Positions 17,729-27,121 of a DNA stretch of 64,000 nucleotides are shown here, in pieces (the first letter of the stretch is position 1; every line of letters starts with the position of its first letter). The notes under the pieces were generated by a model, which ran no database searches, was not told where the DNA came from, and saw only the letters and a list, made by a program, of their open reading frames with translations. The stretch comes from CAZWSX01 sp964636985. GTDB lineage: Bacteria; Planctomycetota; Planctomycetia; Pirellulales; Pirellulaceae. The stretch is taken from the NCBI GenBank assembly GCA_964636985.1, contig CAZWSX010000009.1, forward strand, positions 1 to 64,000, written 5' to 3'. The position numbers and the translations under genes are program-made.

Positions 17729-19117
17729 ATGGCGAAGTTTGTCGACCTCAAAGAAGCAGCTGGGATCCTGGGTGTATCTGCCGACGAGCTGACCGAGATG
17801 CGCTCGCGCGGCGATATCTTCGGTTACCGCGATGGATCGAGCTGGAAATTCAAGATCGAAGAAGTCGAGCGCGTGCAACAAGAACGCGGCGCGTCGGGCT
17901 CGGGTCTGGGTTCCGGAATCATCGGCGCCTCGGAAGAAGACTTCGACGAACTTCTCGGTTCCAATCCCTCGCTTGCCTCGAGCGGCGGCCTCTCGGGGAT
18001 CAACATTGGCGGGCCATCCCTGACGGGTTCGTCAGCGCCAGGCGACAGCGCCGATGAATCGATCCTGGTCAGCGAAGATGCGCTCGGTGGTTCGGCCGTG
18101 AAGCGCGGCAGCACCATCATCGGCAAAGATGGCGGCAAGGGTGAGAAAGAGGATAGCGACCTGAAGCTGGCGGGAAGCTCGCTCGAATCGAATCCGCCTC
18201 TTTCGTCGCCCGGCAACCTTTCCAGCGGCCTTTCGTCGAGCGGGTCCGATCTGTCCCTCGGCATGGACTCGAGTCTTTCAAAGCAAGAATCAGATTCGGG
18301 CGAGAGCCTCGATCTCGATCTGGGCAAGATGAACAAGAAGGGCGGCGGCATGACCGACGCCAGCATCTCGATGGGCGATCAATCGCTGGGCGATATGTCG
18401 TTCGGCGACGACTCGATCGACCTCGATGCCGAAATGGGCAAGAAGGGTCCCGGCAGCACAGGCGTTGGCAGTGACGTCTCGATCGCCGGCGGCGAAAGCG
18501 GGATCAACATCAGCAATCCTGCCGACAGCGGCTTGTCGCTCGAAGAAGAGCCTCTCGACTTGGGCGGTTCGAATATCGACGACCTCTCGCTTCCCGAAGA
18601 CGACCAGATCATCGCGCTGGAAGACTCGGGCGAACTCGACGCCGCAACGCAAATCAAAACCGACGAGGACTTCTCGCTGTCGCCTTCGCAAGAAGTGACG
18701 GCCGGCGACGACTCCGATTCGGGCTCGCAAGTGATCGCCTTGGAAGACTCGGCTTCGTTCGACCAAAGCTCGGCGACGATGCTCAATCAGGGCGCCGCAG
18801 GGCTGGTCGCCGACGATTCGAGCGCTCAACCGTTTGATTCAACGGGTTTCAGCCCCGAAATGATGGCTGGCGCTGGTGCCGCTACGGCGACGGCTGCTGG
18901 CTATGCCCCCATGGGCTACGTCCCGGCGGAACCCGCCGAAGCCCCGTACTCGATTTGGCAAGTGCTGTTCCTGATGATGGCTGCCTCGACGCTGCTCATC
19001 AGCGGTCTGCTGATGTGGGACATCACGAATTTCATGTGGAGCTTCCCCGGCAACGAGCCCAACTCAACCGTGGTCATGGAGGCCTTGGTGAGCGCCGCCG
19101 GATTCGCCCCCAAATAA
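17729..19117 (+). CDS. HTH DNA-binding protein with acidic linker and C-terminal membrane anchor
   Basis: A 462-residue protein. Residues 1-50 (FVDLKEAAGILGVSADELTEMRSRGDIFGYRDGSSWKF, given in part) form a winged-helix of the excisionase/MerR type: the 'x-EAA-x-LGVS...E-x-RS-x-G-x-x-x-x-Y-R-D' helix-turn-helix followed by a wing. A long region of very low complexity (about 55-400), rich in Ser, Gly, Asp and Glu, contains repeated motifs such as SGINI, DDQIIALEDSGE/SQVIALEDSAS and SLGDMSFGDDS. The C-terminus has a hydrophobic helix (about 409-430, IWQVLFLMMAASTLLISGLLMW). DNA-binding head, disordered linker and membrane anchor suggest a membrane-tethered regulator or a DNA-envelope tether. A 7-bp hairpin separates it from the OmpA-like gene. 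Confidence 0.65.
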   Translation: MAKFVDLKEAAGILGVSADELTEMRSRGDIFGYRDGSSWKFKIEEVERVQQERGASGSGLGSGIIGASEEDFDELLGSNPSLASSGGLSGINIGGPSLTGSSAPGDSADESILVSEDALGGSAVKRGSTIIGKDGGKGEKEDSDLKLAGSSLESNPPLSSPGNLSSGLSSSGSDLSLGMDSSLSKQESDSGESLDLDLGKMNKKGGGMTDASISMGDQSLGDMSFGDDSIDLDAEMGKKGPGSTGVGSDVSIAGGESGINISNPADSGLSLEEEPLDLGGSNIDDLSLPEDDQIIALEDSGELDAATQIKTDEDFSLSPSQEVTAGDDSDSGSQVIALEDSASFDQSSATMLNQGAAGLVADDSSAQPFDSTGFSPEMMAGAGAATATAAGYAPMGYVPAEPAEAPYSIWQVLFLMMAASTLLISGLLMWDITNFMWSFPGNEPNSTVVMEALVSAAGFAPK

Positions 19118-19121
19118 TCCA

Positions 19122-19139
19122 CGGCAGCAGACGCTGCCG
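19122..19139 (+). terminator. Short hairpin between HTH and OmpA-like genes
   Basis: CGGCAGC (19122-19128) pairs with GCTGCCG (19133-19139) across a 4-nt loop, a perfect 7-bp GC-rich stem 5 nt after the upstream stop. No T-tract follows, so it may be an mRNA-stabilising or partial terminator hairpin. Confidence 0.4.
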
Positions 19140-19168
19140 GACAAACTGATTCGAATGGAGTCGAATCT

Positions 19169-20023
19169 ATGCCAACTAAATTCTCGATCCGCCAGACCGT
19201 CTTGCTGGTCTGCGCAACTGTGCCTGGCCTTTGGGGATGCGTTGGCCAGGATCGCCTCGCCAAATCGCTCACCGAGAAGGAACAACTCGTCTCGCGCGTC
19301 GCCGACGAGATGAAGCACAACGACGAACTCAAGGCTGAGCTCGTCGAATCCAATCGCCGGGCCGCCGATGCCGAGCGCCAACTGGCGCGGCTGCTTGATC
19401 CGCGCGACCCGGTTGGCAGCAAGCTGGCCAAGAGCATCAAAGAGCGCCGTCGTAACACCGATTTGGAACCACGTTACGCCACGAATCTTGGCGGCGAATC
19501 GGCCCCGCGAAAAAGACCATTGCTCACCCCCGAATTGCGGTCGGCGATCGAAAAGATGCCCAACCTGCGGGTCGACGAGCGAAGCGGAGCGATTGTGTAT
19601 CGCGGCGATATGCGATTCGACGCTGACGACCGCCCCGATGATTTGTCCAAGCGCCGACTGAACGAATTGGCCCGTTTCCTCCAAAGCTCGGAAGGGAACA
19701 ATTTACAGGTCGAAATCACGGGCCTCGATGTGAACCGCGCCGAGGGGCAACGCAACGCCGGCCATGCCCGGGCCTCGGCAGTGGCTGCTCATCTGTGGCA
19801 AAACCGAGTGAGCCGCCAGCGAATCGTGGTCGACTCCCGCAGCGGCAGCCCCCTGGAAGACGGTGAGGGCCGGCCGCTCCCCAACACCAAGGAGAAGGTC
19901 GAAATCGTGCTGGTTCCCAGCGATTCCTTCTCGCCACGGCGGAGCAGCAGTTCGTCGGGCGAAACGGCCCGTTCCGAGCGTTCGGACGAGGAATCGGGCA
20001 ACTGGACGGCGGTTGAACGGTAG
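19169..20023 (+). CDS. OmpA-like peptidoglycan-associated lipoprotein
   Basis: A 284-residue protein. The leader ends in a lipobox-like LWGC with Cys24 as lipid anchor. A coiled coil follows (about 30-72, LTEKEQLVSRVADEMK ... ERQLARLL). A domain around 130-250 carries the OmpA-C pattern: GDMRFDADDRPDDLSKRRLNELARFLQ, then the LQVEITGLDVNRAEGQRNAGHARASAVAAHL strand-helix, then IVVDSRSG and a final VEIVLVPSD strand. The canonical 'GHTD' is replaced by 'GLDV', so the peptidoglycan contact may differ. The tail is Ser-rich and disordered. It probably links the outer membrane to the wall, or acts as a structural lipoprotein. It lies 51 bp downstream of the HTH-anchor gene. Confidence 0.72.
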   Translation: MPTKFSIRQTVLLVCATVPGLWGCVGQDRLAKSLTEKEQLVSRVADEMKHNDELKAELVESNRRAADAERQLARLLDPRDPVGSKLAKSIKERRRNTDLEPRYATNLGGESAPRKRPLLTPELRSAIEKMPNLRVDERSGAIVYRGDMRFDADDRPDDLSKRRLNELARFLQSSEGNNLQVEITGLDVNRAEGQRNAGHARASAVAAHLWQNRVSRQRIVVDSRSGSPLEDGEGRPLPNTKEKVEIVLVPSDSFSPRRSSSSSGETARSERSDEESGNWTAVER

Positions 20024-20076
20024 AATCCTCACGCCGAACCACAAATTGGGCTGGTCCCTTTCTAGACTTTTTGTCG

Positions 20077-20082
20077 TATAAT
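20077..20082 (+). promoter_or_regulatory. Candidate -10 element
   Basis: A perfect TATAAT sits 190 bp before the lipoprotein start. No good -35 hexamer is seen 16-18 bp upstream, so this is only a candidate promoter for the following lipoprotein gene. Confidence 0.25.
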
Positions 20083-20270
20083 CGGGAAGGTTGTACTAAC
20101 CACGGTTTTCGGCCCCGCGAACATCGCGAACGGAACCGTCCCGCCCCCAACTAGATGGATCGTTTGTCGCATTGCAGCGGTTGCGCCTGGACTGTCCGGG
20201 GGGGAACTCGCCTGCGGCATTGATCGTGGTGTCAGCGCCGTTCCCGTCGGCGCAGGATTCGAGGCCTCTC

Positions 20271-21320
20271 GTGCTTTCGTCGCGATTCTTGATTACGTGT
20301 TTCTTGCTTTCGGCTTGCGCCTCGGTGGGATGCCGAAAGGTCACCGATACGCCTTACTACGCGCCGGTCGACGAGCGAACGTTTGAAGCCACGCCGTCGC
20401 GCGACCGCTTGATGGGCGCGTTTGTTCCGCGCGGGCAATACCTGTGGACGTTCAAGGCCGTCGGTCCGGCTGATCAAATCGCGAAGAACGAAGCGACCTT
20501 CTTAGCCTTTCTCAAAACGCTCAAGTTCACCAAAGACGCCGATTTGCCGACGTGGGAATTGCCCAGCGGTTGGGAAGTGAAAGAGGAAGATCCCGAAGCG
20601 CGAATGGGGCGGTACGCCACGATCAAGTTGCCGGAGGCCGAGCAAGTTGATTTCGCTGTTTCGCGCGCTGAATCGGACGATGAAATCACCAAGGTGTTTT
20701 TGGCGAGTAACCTGACTCGCTGGCGCACGCAATTCGGAAGCGAACCAGTCAAGCCCAATGAGTACGACGAGTTCGTGGGGCATGTGGATGCCTCGGGCGT
20801 TGACGTTCAAACGGTCAGCGTCTATGGAGAGTTCCGCGGCGGGCCGATGGCCCCGGCTCGGCAATCAGCGCAGCCGCGACCTAAATCACCACCCGCTGAG
20901 ACCAGCCTCAAGCATGAAGCACCAGAAGGTTGGAATCCGACGGCAACAAGCGCGTTCCGAAAATTGGCATTCGAAATCGTCGCCGACGAAAACACAAAAG
21001 CCGAGTGCACGGTGATCGCCTTGGGACCAGCTCCCGGTTCGGGAACACTTTTGCAAAACGTCAACCGCTGGCGCGGCGAGGCCAAACTCGAGGCGACCGA
21101 CGAAGCGACTGCGGATGCGCTTCCCAAAATCAAGATTGGCAAAGACGAAGGAGTCCTGGTCGAAGCCATCTCGGACGTCGAAGGCGCCAAGAGCGTGATC
21201 GGCGCCATCTGCGACAAAGGTTCGCAGGTCTGGTTCGTCAAATTGTTCGGCCCCGCGGCCTTGGTTTCCCGCGAAAAAGAGAACTTCCTTAAGTTCTGCA
21301 ATTCGCTGGAATTGCCCTAG
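20271..21320 (+). CDS. Putative lipoprotein of unknown function
   Basis: The frame opens at a TTG at 20172, but the GTG at 20271 has GAGG 6 nt upstream and gives a proper lipoprotein leader (SSRFLITCFLLSACASVGC, Cys21), so I choose it (349 aa). The mature protein has two related halves. Each contains a 'W-x-LPxGW'-like or 'APEGWNP' segment followed by 'F(A/E)xVA(x)' strands and a terminal 'FL(A)FLKTLKF' or 'FLKFCNSLEL' motif. That pattern suggests a duplicated alpha/beta domain of the type seen in planctomycete lipoproteins that resemble PsbP/LpqN-like folds. No enzyme motif is visible. It precedes the cytochrome c synthase gene by about 120 bp. Confidence 0.6.
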   Translation: MLSSRFLITCFLLSACASVGCRKVTDTPYYAPVDERTFEATPSRDRLMGAFVPRGQYLWTFKAVGPADQIAKNEATFLAFLKTLKFTKDADLPTWELPSGWEVKEEDPEARMGRYATIKLPEAEQVDFAVSRAESDDEITKVFLASNLTRWRTQFGSEPVKPNEYDEFVGHVDASGVDVQTVSVYGEFRGGPMAPARQSAQPRPKSPPAETSLKHEAPEGWNPTATSAFRKLAFEIVADENTKAECTVIALGPAPGSGTLLQNVNRWRGEAKLEATDEATADALPKIKIGKDEGVLVEAISDVEGAKSVIGAICDKGSQVWFVKLFGPAALVSREKENFLKFCNSLELP

Positions 21321-21333
21321 TTGCCAATCCAAT

Positions 21334-21370
21334 GCGACAATCACATTTACCACCGTAAAGCAATTGTCGC
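21334..21370 (+). promoter_or_regulatory. Nested inverted repeat upstream of ccsBA
   Basis: GCGACAAT (21334-21341) pairs perfectly with ATTGTCGC (21363-21370), and inside it TTTAC pairs with GTAAA across a CACC loop. The structure lies between the lipoprotein stop and the ccsBA start. It could be a terminator or an operator; no T-tract follows directly. Confidence 0.4.
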
Positions 21371-21438
21371 CTTAAACTCTTCTCGTCCCAACGGCGTAGC
21401 ATCCTTCCCACCCCCAAGCGAACGTCAGAGAACTTGCC

Positions 21439-24400
21439 ATGAATGCTCCCCACCCCAATGTGCAAGTGGTCGTTAAGCACCTCGGAAAAACAGGAACGGA
21501 CCCGACAGGGTTGCTCACGGAGGAAGGGACGCTGCCAACCAGCGAAGCCCCCGCCGCACCGCCGATGAACGGAATCGTGGGAGTCCTTTCATCGCTGCGG
21601 GTTACGGTGTGGCTATTCGGGCTCGCGACCTTTCTGGTTTTGGTCGGCACACTTGCACAAGCGGAAGAAGGGATGTGGCTCGTCATGGCCAAGTACTTCC
21701 GCTCGTTCGGGTGCCAGGTGGGACTGTGGGTTTTCTTCCCGCGTGTTTGGTTTCCCGACATGTGGCCCGAAGGCAAATTCATTTGGGGTAATGCCTGGTT
21801 CCCCTACCCCGGCGGCGCAACGATCGGCGGCTTGATGATGGTGAATCTGGTCGCGGCGCACGTGCACCGTTTCACCATTTCGGCAAGCGGCCCGCGATTG
21901 TTTTGGGGCGTGCTGTCGATCATCGGTAGTGTGCTGTTCACCGCCGCGGTGATCTTCGGCGGCCAGTTCGACCAGGTCATGCGCGAAGAACCAATCGTGC
22001 CGCAGCAAATGGTGTGGGCGATCATTCTGGCTTGCGGCGCGATCCCAGGATTGTTCCTGCTCTTTCAAGCCAGCGACCCTAAAGCGAACTACAAATCGTG
22101 GCAATCGAACTTGCTATTTTATCTGGGCCTGGCTCTGACCGCGGCCGCGATGCCGCTGGGCGCCATTGCTTACGTGCTGATGCCCGATCCCTATGCGATG
22201 CGCATCCTGTGGCAATTGCTGCAAGGGACGGCGGTGGGCGTTGCGTTGTACTTTGCCTGCTGGCTGGTCTTCGAACGGCGGGCGGGGATTGTAACGATCC
22301 ACGCCGGCGTGGCTTTGCTGATGTTCTACGAAGCCTTCGTCACCGTTTCGGCAATCGAAGAAAAAATGCCGATCGTCGAAGGCACGCGCGCACGATACGC
22401 CATTGATACCCGCGCTCCGGAACTTGCTTTTGTCGAACAGAAGCCAATCGCCTTCAGCGAGGCGAAAGACGCTCCGGTTGCCGCAGGAACCGCAAGTGAC
22501 GAAAAGGTGCAGCACCACTTTCTGTTTTCTTTGAGCGGCAACTCGGAAGCGGAAAGCAAGACCGCGCCGCTCAAGGTGAGTGGGTTGCCGATCGAAGTCA
22601 AGGTCTTGAACTATTTCCCCAATTCGTTGCTTCGCGACAAGAAGCTGAGCGAAAGCACGATTGCAACCGCGGGCCTCGGCCTCGAACAAGTTGCCGTTTC
22701 AAAGGCCCCCTCTGCGGGAGCTAGCGCGAGCACAGAAGACATGCCGTCGGCTTATGTTCAGTTGTTGGATGCCAACTCGCATAAGGAACTTGGCACGTAC
22801 CTAGTAACGACGATGTCGAATGCGCAACAACCCATTCAGGTGGGCGACAAGACGTACAACCTTGGTCTTCGCTTTCGACGCGGATATAAGCCCTACCAAA
22901 TCGAGCTAGAGGATGTGCGGTCGGAAACCTACGTCGGCACGGGCATCCCCAAAGACTATTCGTCGTTCGTCCATGTGACCGACGCATCGCGCGGTATCGA
23001 CCGGCGAACGCGCATCTTCATGAACGAGCCGCTTCGGTACGGTGGCGAGACGTTCTATCAGAGTGGATATGCTCGGCTTAGCGAAAACCTTGAGCAAACG
23101 ACGCTGCAAGTGGTGACCAATACCGGTTGGATGGCCCCCTACATCGCGTGCATGATCGTGGTGGTGGGAATTTTGGGGCACTTCTCGTCTCGATTGATCC
23201 GCTTCCTGTTCACCGCTGTGCGTAACAACGCTTTGGTCGACGAAGCGAATTCGGCAGTAAGTCCCGATTCCAAAACGTCGGCGATCCTCGAACAAGCTCG
23301 CGGCAAGCGAGCCAACGGAAGTGCTGCTCCGAAGAAAAACGGCACGTCCAAGCCAGGTCCCTCCTCATCTGTGATGCTGGGCCGCACTCTTGGTATCGCC
23401 GCGGCCGTGGCCATCGTGATTGGCGCGTTGCTGGCCTATCGCCGTCAGGACAAACCAGTCAACGGGTACGACCTCGACGCCTTCGGTAAGCTCCCGGCTG
23501 TTGCCGACGGTCGCACGAAGCCGATCGATTCGATGGCCCGCGTCGCGCTCACTATCATTTCCAACAACGATACCGTTCGGCTTGGCAAGTATGGCGATAA
23601 GAAGCGAGAGCGGATCTCGGCAACGCAGTGGCTGCTCGACGTGGCCACCGGCCAAGAGAAGGCTCGCGATTACGAGATCTTCCGGATTGAGAATCTGGAA
23701 CTCCTTGGTGAGCTGAAGCTCGCGCCCAAGGCGGGTGATTTCCGTTACTCCGTAAACGAGATTGTCGACGCGGTCAGGGTTGTGGACCGGGAAGTGCAAC
23801 GCATTCGAGCTTTACCTGAAAAGCAAGTTCGTACTCCCTATGAGAACGACGTCCTCGATCTCAGCAAGCGACTTCAAGAGTACATGACGATCTCGCGACT
23901 CTTTGTAAGCCAGAAAGTAATTCCACCGGATCTGAATCTGACTCCAGAAAAATTTGAGTCACTTGATCCCGCACTTCAACGCCAACTCAGCGGCCTGCTG
24001 GTGGCCGAGATTCATCGAGTTCAAGAGTTTTCAGAAGGCGTACCGAAGATCGTTCCGGTTCGCTTCGTCGACAAGAAGTCCGTGGCTACCTCGCCTGGAC
24101 GAGAACCTTGGGTTTCCTTTGCTGTAGGTGCCGCGACGCAGGAGTTATCCAACGCTTTGCCTGGCGACGTCGTCGCGCACAACCCCGCTGTGGTCAGTTG
24201 GGCATCGATCTTCCAGGCTCGCCTTAACGACAAACCCGCCGACTTCAATCTGGGTGTCGCAAAGTATCAAGAGTGGTTGAACTCGCACGCCGATCAAATC
24301 GAAGATCTGCAGTTGAATAAGATCAGTTTCGAGTCGGCATATAACAAAGCAGCGTCGCTCAGCTTTGGGATGACGTCTTACCTCATCCTGTTTGTGGTCG

Positions 24401-25287
24401 CGTGCTTGGGATTGGCCGGGTTCCGGCAACAAGTCTCGACTGCCGTATTTTGGGCCCTGGTCGGAACATTTGTTGTTCACACCGTTGCGCTCGGATTGCG
24501 GATTTGGCTTTCCGGTCGCCCGCCGGTGACCAACTTGTATGGCACGGCGATCTTCATCGGATGGGCGGTGGTCGCACTGGGGCTATTGGTCGAAGCGGCC
24601 TTCCGGCTGAATATCGGCAATATCGTGGCTGCGGCGGGTGGCTACATGGGGCTGATGATCGCAGCATATCTCGCGATGGACGGCGATACCATCGCCGTGA
24701 TGCAAGCGGTGCTCGATACGCAATTCTGGCTCGCGACCCACGTGGTGACGATCAACCTGGGATACGCGGCGACGATGTTCGCCGGACTATTCGCTGTTTG
24801 CTACGTCCTGGCTCGGGCGGGAAATTCGCTTGGGTTGTCAGGCTCGAACTTCGAAGAACAGCAAAAGACGATGGGAGGCATTGTCTACGGTACCACCTGC
24901 TTCGCACTGTTCCTCAGCAGCTTCGGAACGATTTTGGGTGGTCTGTGGGCCGACGACTCGTGGGGCCGCTTCTGGGGTTGGGACCCCAAAGAAAATGGCG
25001 CTTTGATGATCGTCCTTTGGAACGCGCTTTTGTTGCATGCTCGCTGGGGCGGGCTGGTGCGCGAGCGAGGCATGGCGGTCCTGGCCGTGTTCGGCAACAT
25101 CGTCACACTGTGGAGTTGGTTCGGCGTCAACCAACTGGGCATCGGGCTCCACTCGTACGGGTTCACCAAGGGTGTTTTGCCGGCACTGGGTGTGGCCGTT
25201 GTGGTTCACCTGGTGATAGCCGTGATCGGTATGCTCCCGGATCGAAAGCATGCCGACGATGCGGAGGCCGCGCCGGCGGCGGCTTAA
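21439..25287 (+). CDS. ccsBA: Fused cytochrome c synthase CcsB-CcsA (system II)
   Basis: This 1282-residue protein carries heme across the membrane and attaches it to CxxCH motifs of exported apocytochromes. The N-terminal part is ResB/CcsB-like: SSLRVTVWLFGLATFLVLVGTLAQ (given in part) is the first helix, a membrane His pair lies at H141/H143 (AAHVHRF), and a large exported loop follows (about 330-560). A linker and helix lead to a second exported domain (about 680-970). The CcsA/ResC part (about 975-1270) shows a helix bundle, the tryptophan-rich heme-handling motif WGRFWGWDPKENGALM starting near residue 1175, and flanking histidines H1101 (THVVTINLGYA) and H1238 (GLHSYGF). Fused CcsBA is known from several phyla. 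It matches the many CxxCH proteins encoded downstream. Confidence 0.9.
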   Translation: MNAPHPNVQVVVKHLGKTGTDPTGLLTEEGTLPTSEAPAAPPMNGIVGVLSSLRVTVWLFGLATFLVLVGTLAQAEEGMWLVMAKYFRSFGCQVGLWVFFPRVWFPDMWPEGKFIWGNAWFPYPGGATIGGLMMVNLVAAHVHRFTISASGPRLFWGVLSIIGSVLFTAAVIFGGQFDQVMREEPIVPQQMVWAIILACGAIPGLFLLFQASDPKANYKSWQSNLLFYLGLALTAAAMPLGAIAYVLMPDPYAMRILWQLLQGTAVGVALYFACWLVFERRAGIVTIHAGVALLMFYEAFVTVSAIEEKMPIVEGTRARYAIDTRAPELAFVEQKPIAFSEAKDAPVAAGTASDEKVQHHFLFSLSGNSEAESKTAPLKVSGLPIEVKVLNYFPNSLLRDKKLSESTIATAGLGLEQVAVSKAPSAGASASTEDMPSAYVQLLDANSHKELGTYLVTTMSNAQQPIQVGDKTYNLGLRFRRGYKPYQIELEDVRSETYVGTGIPKDYSSFVHVTDASRGIDRRTRIFMNEPLRYGGETFYQSGYARLSENLEQTTLQVVTNTGWMAPYIACMIVVVGILGHFSSRLIRFLFTAVRNNALVDEANSAVSPDSKTSAILEQARGKRANGSAAPKKNGTSKPGPSSSVMLGRTLGIAAAVAIVIGALLAYRRQDKPVNGYDLDAFGKLPAVADGRTKPIDSMARVALTIISNNDTVRLGKYGDKKRERISATQWLLDVATGQEKARDYEIFRIENLELLGELKLAPKAGDFRYSVNEIVDAVRVVDREVQRIRALPEKQVRTPYENDVLDLSKRLQEYMTISRLFVSQKVIPPDLNLTPEKFESLDPALQRQLSGLLVAEIHRVQEFSEGVPKIVPVRFVDKKSVATSPGREPWVSFAVGAATQELSNALPGDVVAHNPAVVSWASIFQARLNDKPADFNLGVAKYQEWLNSHADQIEDLQLNKISFESAYNKAASLSFGMTSYLILFVVACLGLAGFRQQVSTAVFWALVGTFVVHTVALGLRIWLSGRPPVTNLYGTAIFIGWAVVALGLLVEAAFRLNIGNIVAAAGGYMGLMIAAYLAMDGDTIAVMQAVLDTQFWLATHVVTINLGYAATMFAGLFAVCYVLARAGNSLGLSGSNFEEQQKTMGGIVYGTTCFALFLSSFGTILGGLWADDSWGRFWGWDPKENGALMIVLWNALLLHARWGGLVRERGMAVLAVFGNIVTLWSWFGVNQLGIGLHSYGFTKGVLPALGVAVVVHLVIAVIGMLPDRKHADDAEAAPAAA

Positions 25288-25441
25288 ACGCTTTGCTGAG
25301 AACTTCACAACTGTTTTTAGGAAAGGACTTTGTGCGTTAAAAATCATCTACCGGGTGATTACCGGCGCGGATGGCGTTACACTAGCCCGCGTTAATGTGT
25401 GTTTCCCGGACGACGTTCGTTTAACCCATGAGGTCCCTCCA

Positions 25442-26941
25442 ATGAAGTCTCTCTTCCCCGTGCGGAGTTTGTTGCTCCGCAACGCCGCGTGTTTGCTCGT
25501 CGCGAGCTTGTTCGCCGGCCATGCAGCGTCGACGGCGCTAGCCGAAGTGAAGGTGCCGGCGGTCTTCACGCCCCACATGGTTTTGCAACACAGCCAGAAG
25601 AATCCGGTTTGGGGTACGGCCGAAGCAGGCGAGAAAGTCACGGTCACAATCGCCGGCCAAAAGCACGAATCGACCGCTGGTGCCGATGGCAAGTGGAAGG
25701 TGACACTCGAGCCGCTTCCGATCAGCGCCGAACCTCTCACGCTAACCATTGCCGGATCAAACACGATCAAGTGCGACGACGTGCTCGTCGGCGAAGTCTG
25801 GATTTGCTCCGGGCAATCGAACATGCAATGGTCGGTCAATGCCAGCACCGATTCCGACATGGAACGAGCCGCTGCGAAGTATCCCAAAATCCGCCTGATT
25901 ACCGTTCCCAACGTCGGCACGCAGGAACCGCAGTTCACTTTCAACGGCGCGTGGACGGCGTGCACGCCGGAAACCGTTGGCAACTTCTCGGCCATCGGCT
26001 ATTTCTTTGGACGCCAGATTCACAAGATCACCGACGTTCCCGTTGGTTTGATTAACGTGGCTTGGGGTGGTTCGGCGTGCGAAGCATGGATTCGCCGCGA
26101 CCTGCTGGCCAGCAAAGACCGCTACAAGAAACTGATGGATCGCTGGACCGGCATCGAAGCACCAGGCGAAAACGATCAAAACCGGGGACTGTTCCGCGGC
26201 AATTCCCGCCCCGGAAACATCTATAACGGAGTTCTCAAGCCGATCCTGGGTTACGGAATTCGCGGCGCGATCTGGTATCAAGGTGAATCGAACGCAGGCC
26301 GCGCGTACGAGTACCGCGAGATGTTCCCGCTGATGATCCAATCGTGGCGAGACGAGTGGGCCGAAGGAGACTTCCCGTTCTACTGGGTGCAACTGGCCGA
26401 CTTCCAAAACGAGACACCCAATCCGGTTGAAAGTGACTGGGCCGAACTTCGCGAAGCCCAAACGATGACGCAGGACAAACTCAAGAACACGGGCGAAGCC
26501 GTGATCATCGACATCGGCGAAGGGAAGGACATCCATCCCAAAAACAAACTCGACGTCGGCAAGCGTTTGGCGCGACTGGCTTTGCGGCAGGTTTACGGCC
26601 GCAACGACATCGTCGATAAGAGCCCTCGCTACAAGGGGATGGAAAAAGTCGACGGCAAAATCGTCCTGTCCTTCGACAACGTGGTCGGCGGATGGCGGCC
26701 GTTCGACGTGAACGAACCGCGCGGTTTCGCGATCGCCGGCGAAGACAAAAAATTCGTCTGGGCCAAGGCAAAAGTCCTGCCCGACGGGCGCATCGAAGTT
26801 TGGGCCGATGAGATCAAGGAGCCCGCATCGGTCCGCTACGGTTGGGCGAACAACCCGATCGTCAACATGTTCAGCGGCGCGGGACTGCCGCTCACTCCGT
26901 TCCGCACCGACGATTGGGACGGCGTCACGAAGAATAACTGA
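25442..26941 (+). CDS. Sialate O-acetylesterase family protein
   Basis: I start at the ATG at 25442, which has GAGG 8 nt upstream, instead of the frame's first codon at 25250 inside ccsBA. The product is 499 residues with a signal peptide ending ALAEV. After a beta-sandwich N-domain (MVLQHSQKNPVWGTAEAGEKVTV, given in part) comes the SGNH-type catalytic core: the nucleophile Ser126 in SGQSNM, block III GAIWYQGESNAG, and the DxxH pair (DIHP, Asp363). Members remove O-acetyl groups from sialic acids or other acetylated sugars outside the cell. It stands directly upstream of the two PSD1/DUF1501 pairs, suggesting a role in degrading an acetylated glycan. Confidence 0.9.
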   Translation: MKSLFPVRSLLLRNAACLLVASLFAGHAASTALAEVKVPAVFTPHMVLQHSQKNPVWGTAEAGEKVTVTIAGQKHESTAGADGKWKVTLEPLPISAEPLTLTIAGSNTIKCDDVLVGEVWICSGQSNMQWSVNASTDSDMERAAAKYPKIRLITVPNVGTQEPQFTFNGAWTACTPETVGNFSAIGYFFGRQIHKITDVPVGLINVAWGGSACEAWIRRDLLASKDRYKKLMDRWTGIEAPGENDQNRGLFRGNSRPGNIYNGVLKPILGYGIRGAIWYQGESNAGRAYEYREMFPLMIQSWRDEWAEGDFPFYWVQLADFQNETPNPVESDWAELREAQTMTQDKLKNTGEAVIIDIGEGKDIHPKNKLDVGKRLARLALRQVYGRNDIVDKSPRYKGMEKVDGKIVLSFDNVVGGWRPFDVNEPRGFAIAGEDKKFVWAKAKVLPDGRIEVWADEIKEPASVRYGWANNPIVNMFSGAGLPLTPFRTDDWDGVTKNN

Positions 26942-27005
26942 TCGCGATAGCATGCATCCGGGTCGAGGGCGCCAGCTTCAAGACCTTGGCGTCCTTTCCA
27001 TGTAG

Positions 27006-27121
27006 CCGCGTTCGCCAGAACGCGGTGGGTGCGGTGTCTACTCACGAGGCAACCGCACTCTTGGCGAGCTCTAGGCGCGTGCGGAAATCCGACGCCCGTT
27101 TTTGGCGAATTGGCTCGCCAA
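27006..27121 (+). repeat. Cluster of three intergenic hairpins
   Basis: Three perfect inverted repeats lie in series. CCGCGTTC/GAACGCGG spans 27006-27025 with a GCCA loop. GTGCGGT/ACCGCAC spans 27029-27058. TTGGCGA/TCGCCAA spans 27102-27121 with a 6-nt loop. They fill the 278-bp gap between the esterase and the first PSD1 gene. The first could end esterase transcription; together they look like a REP-type cluster or a structured leader. Confidence 0.5.

Noticed and set aside
24402..25340. A 312-codon plus frame overlapping the end of ccsBA
   Set aside because: The ccsBA frame carries the WWD heme motif over the same bases; the other frame is Arg-rich and motif-free.
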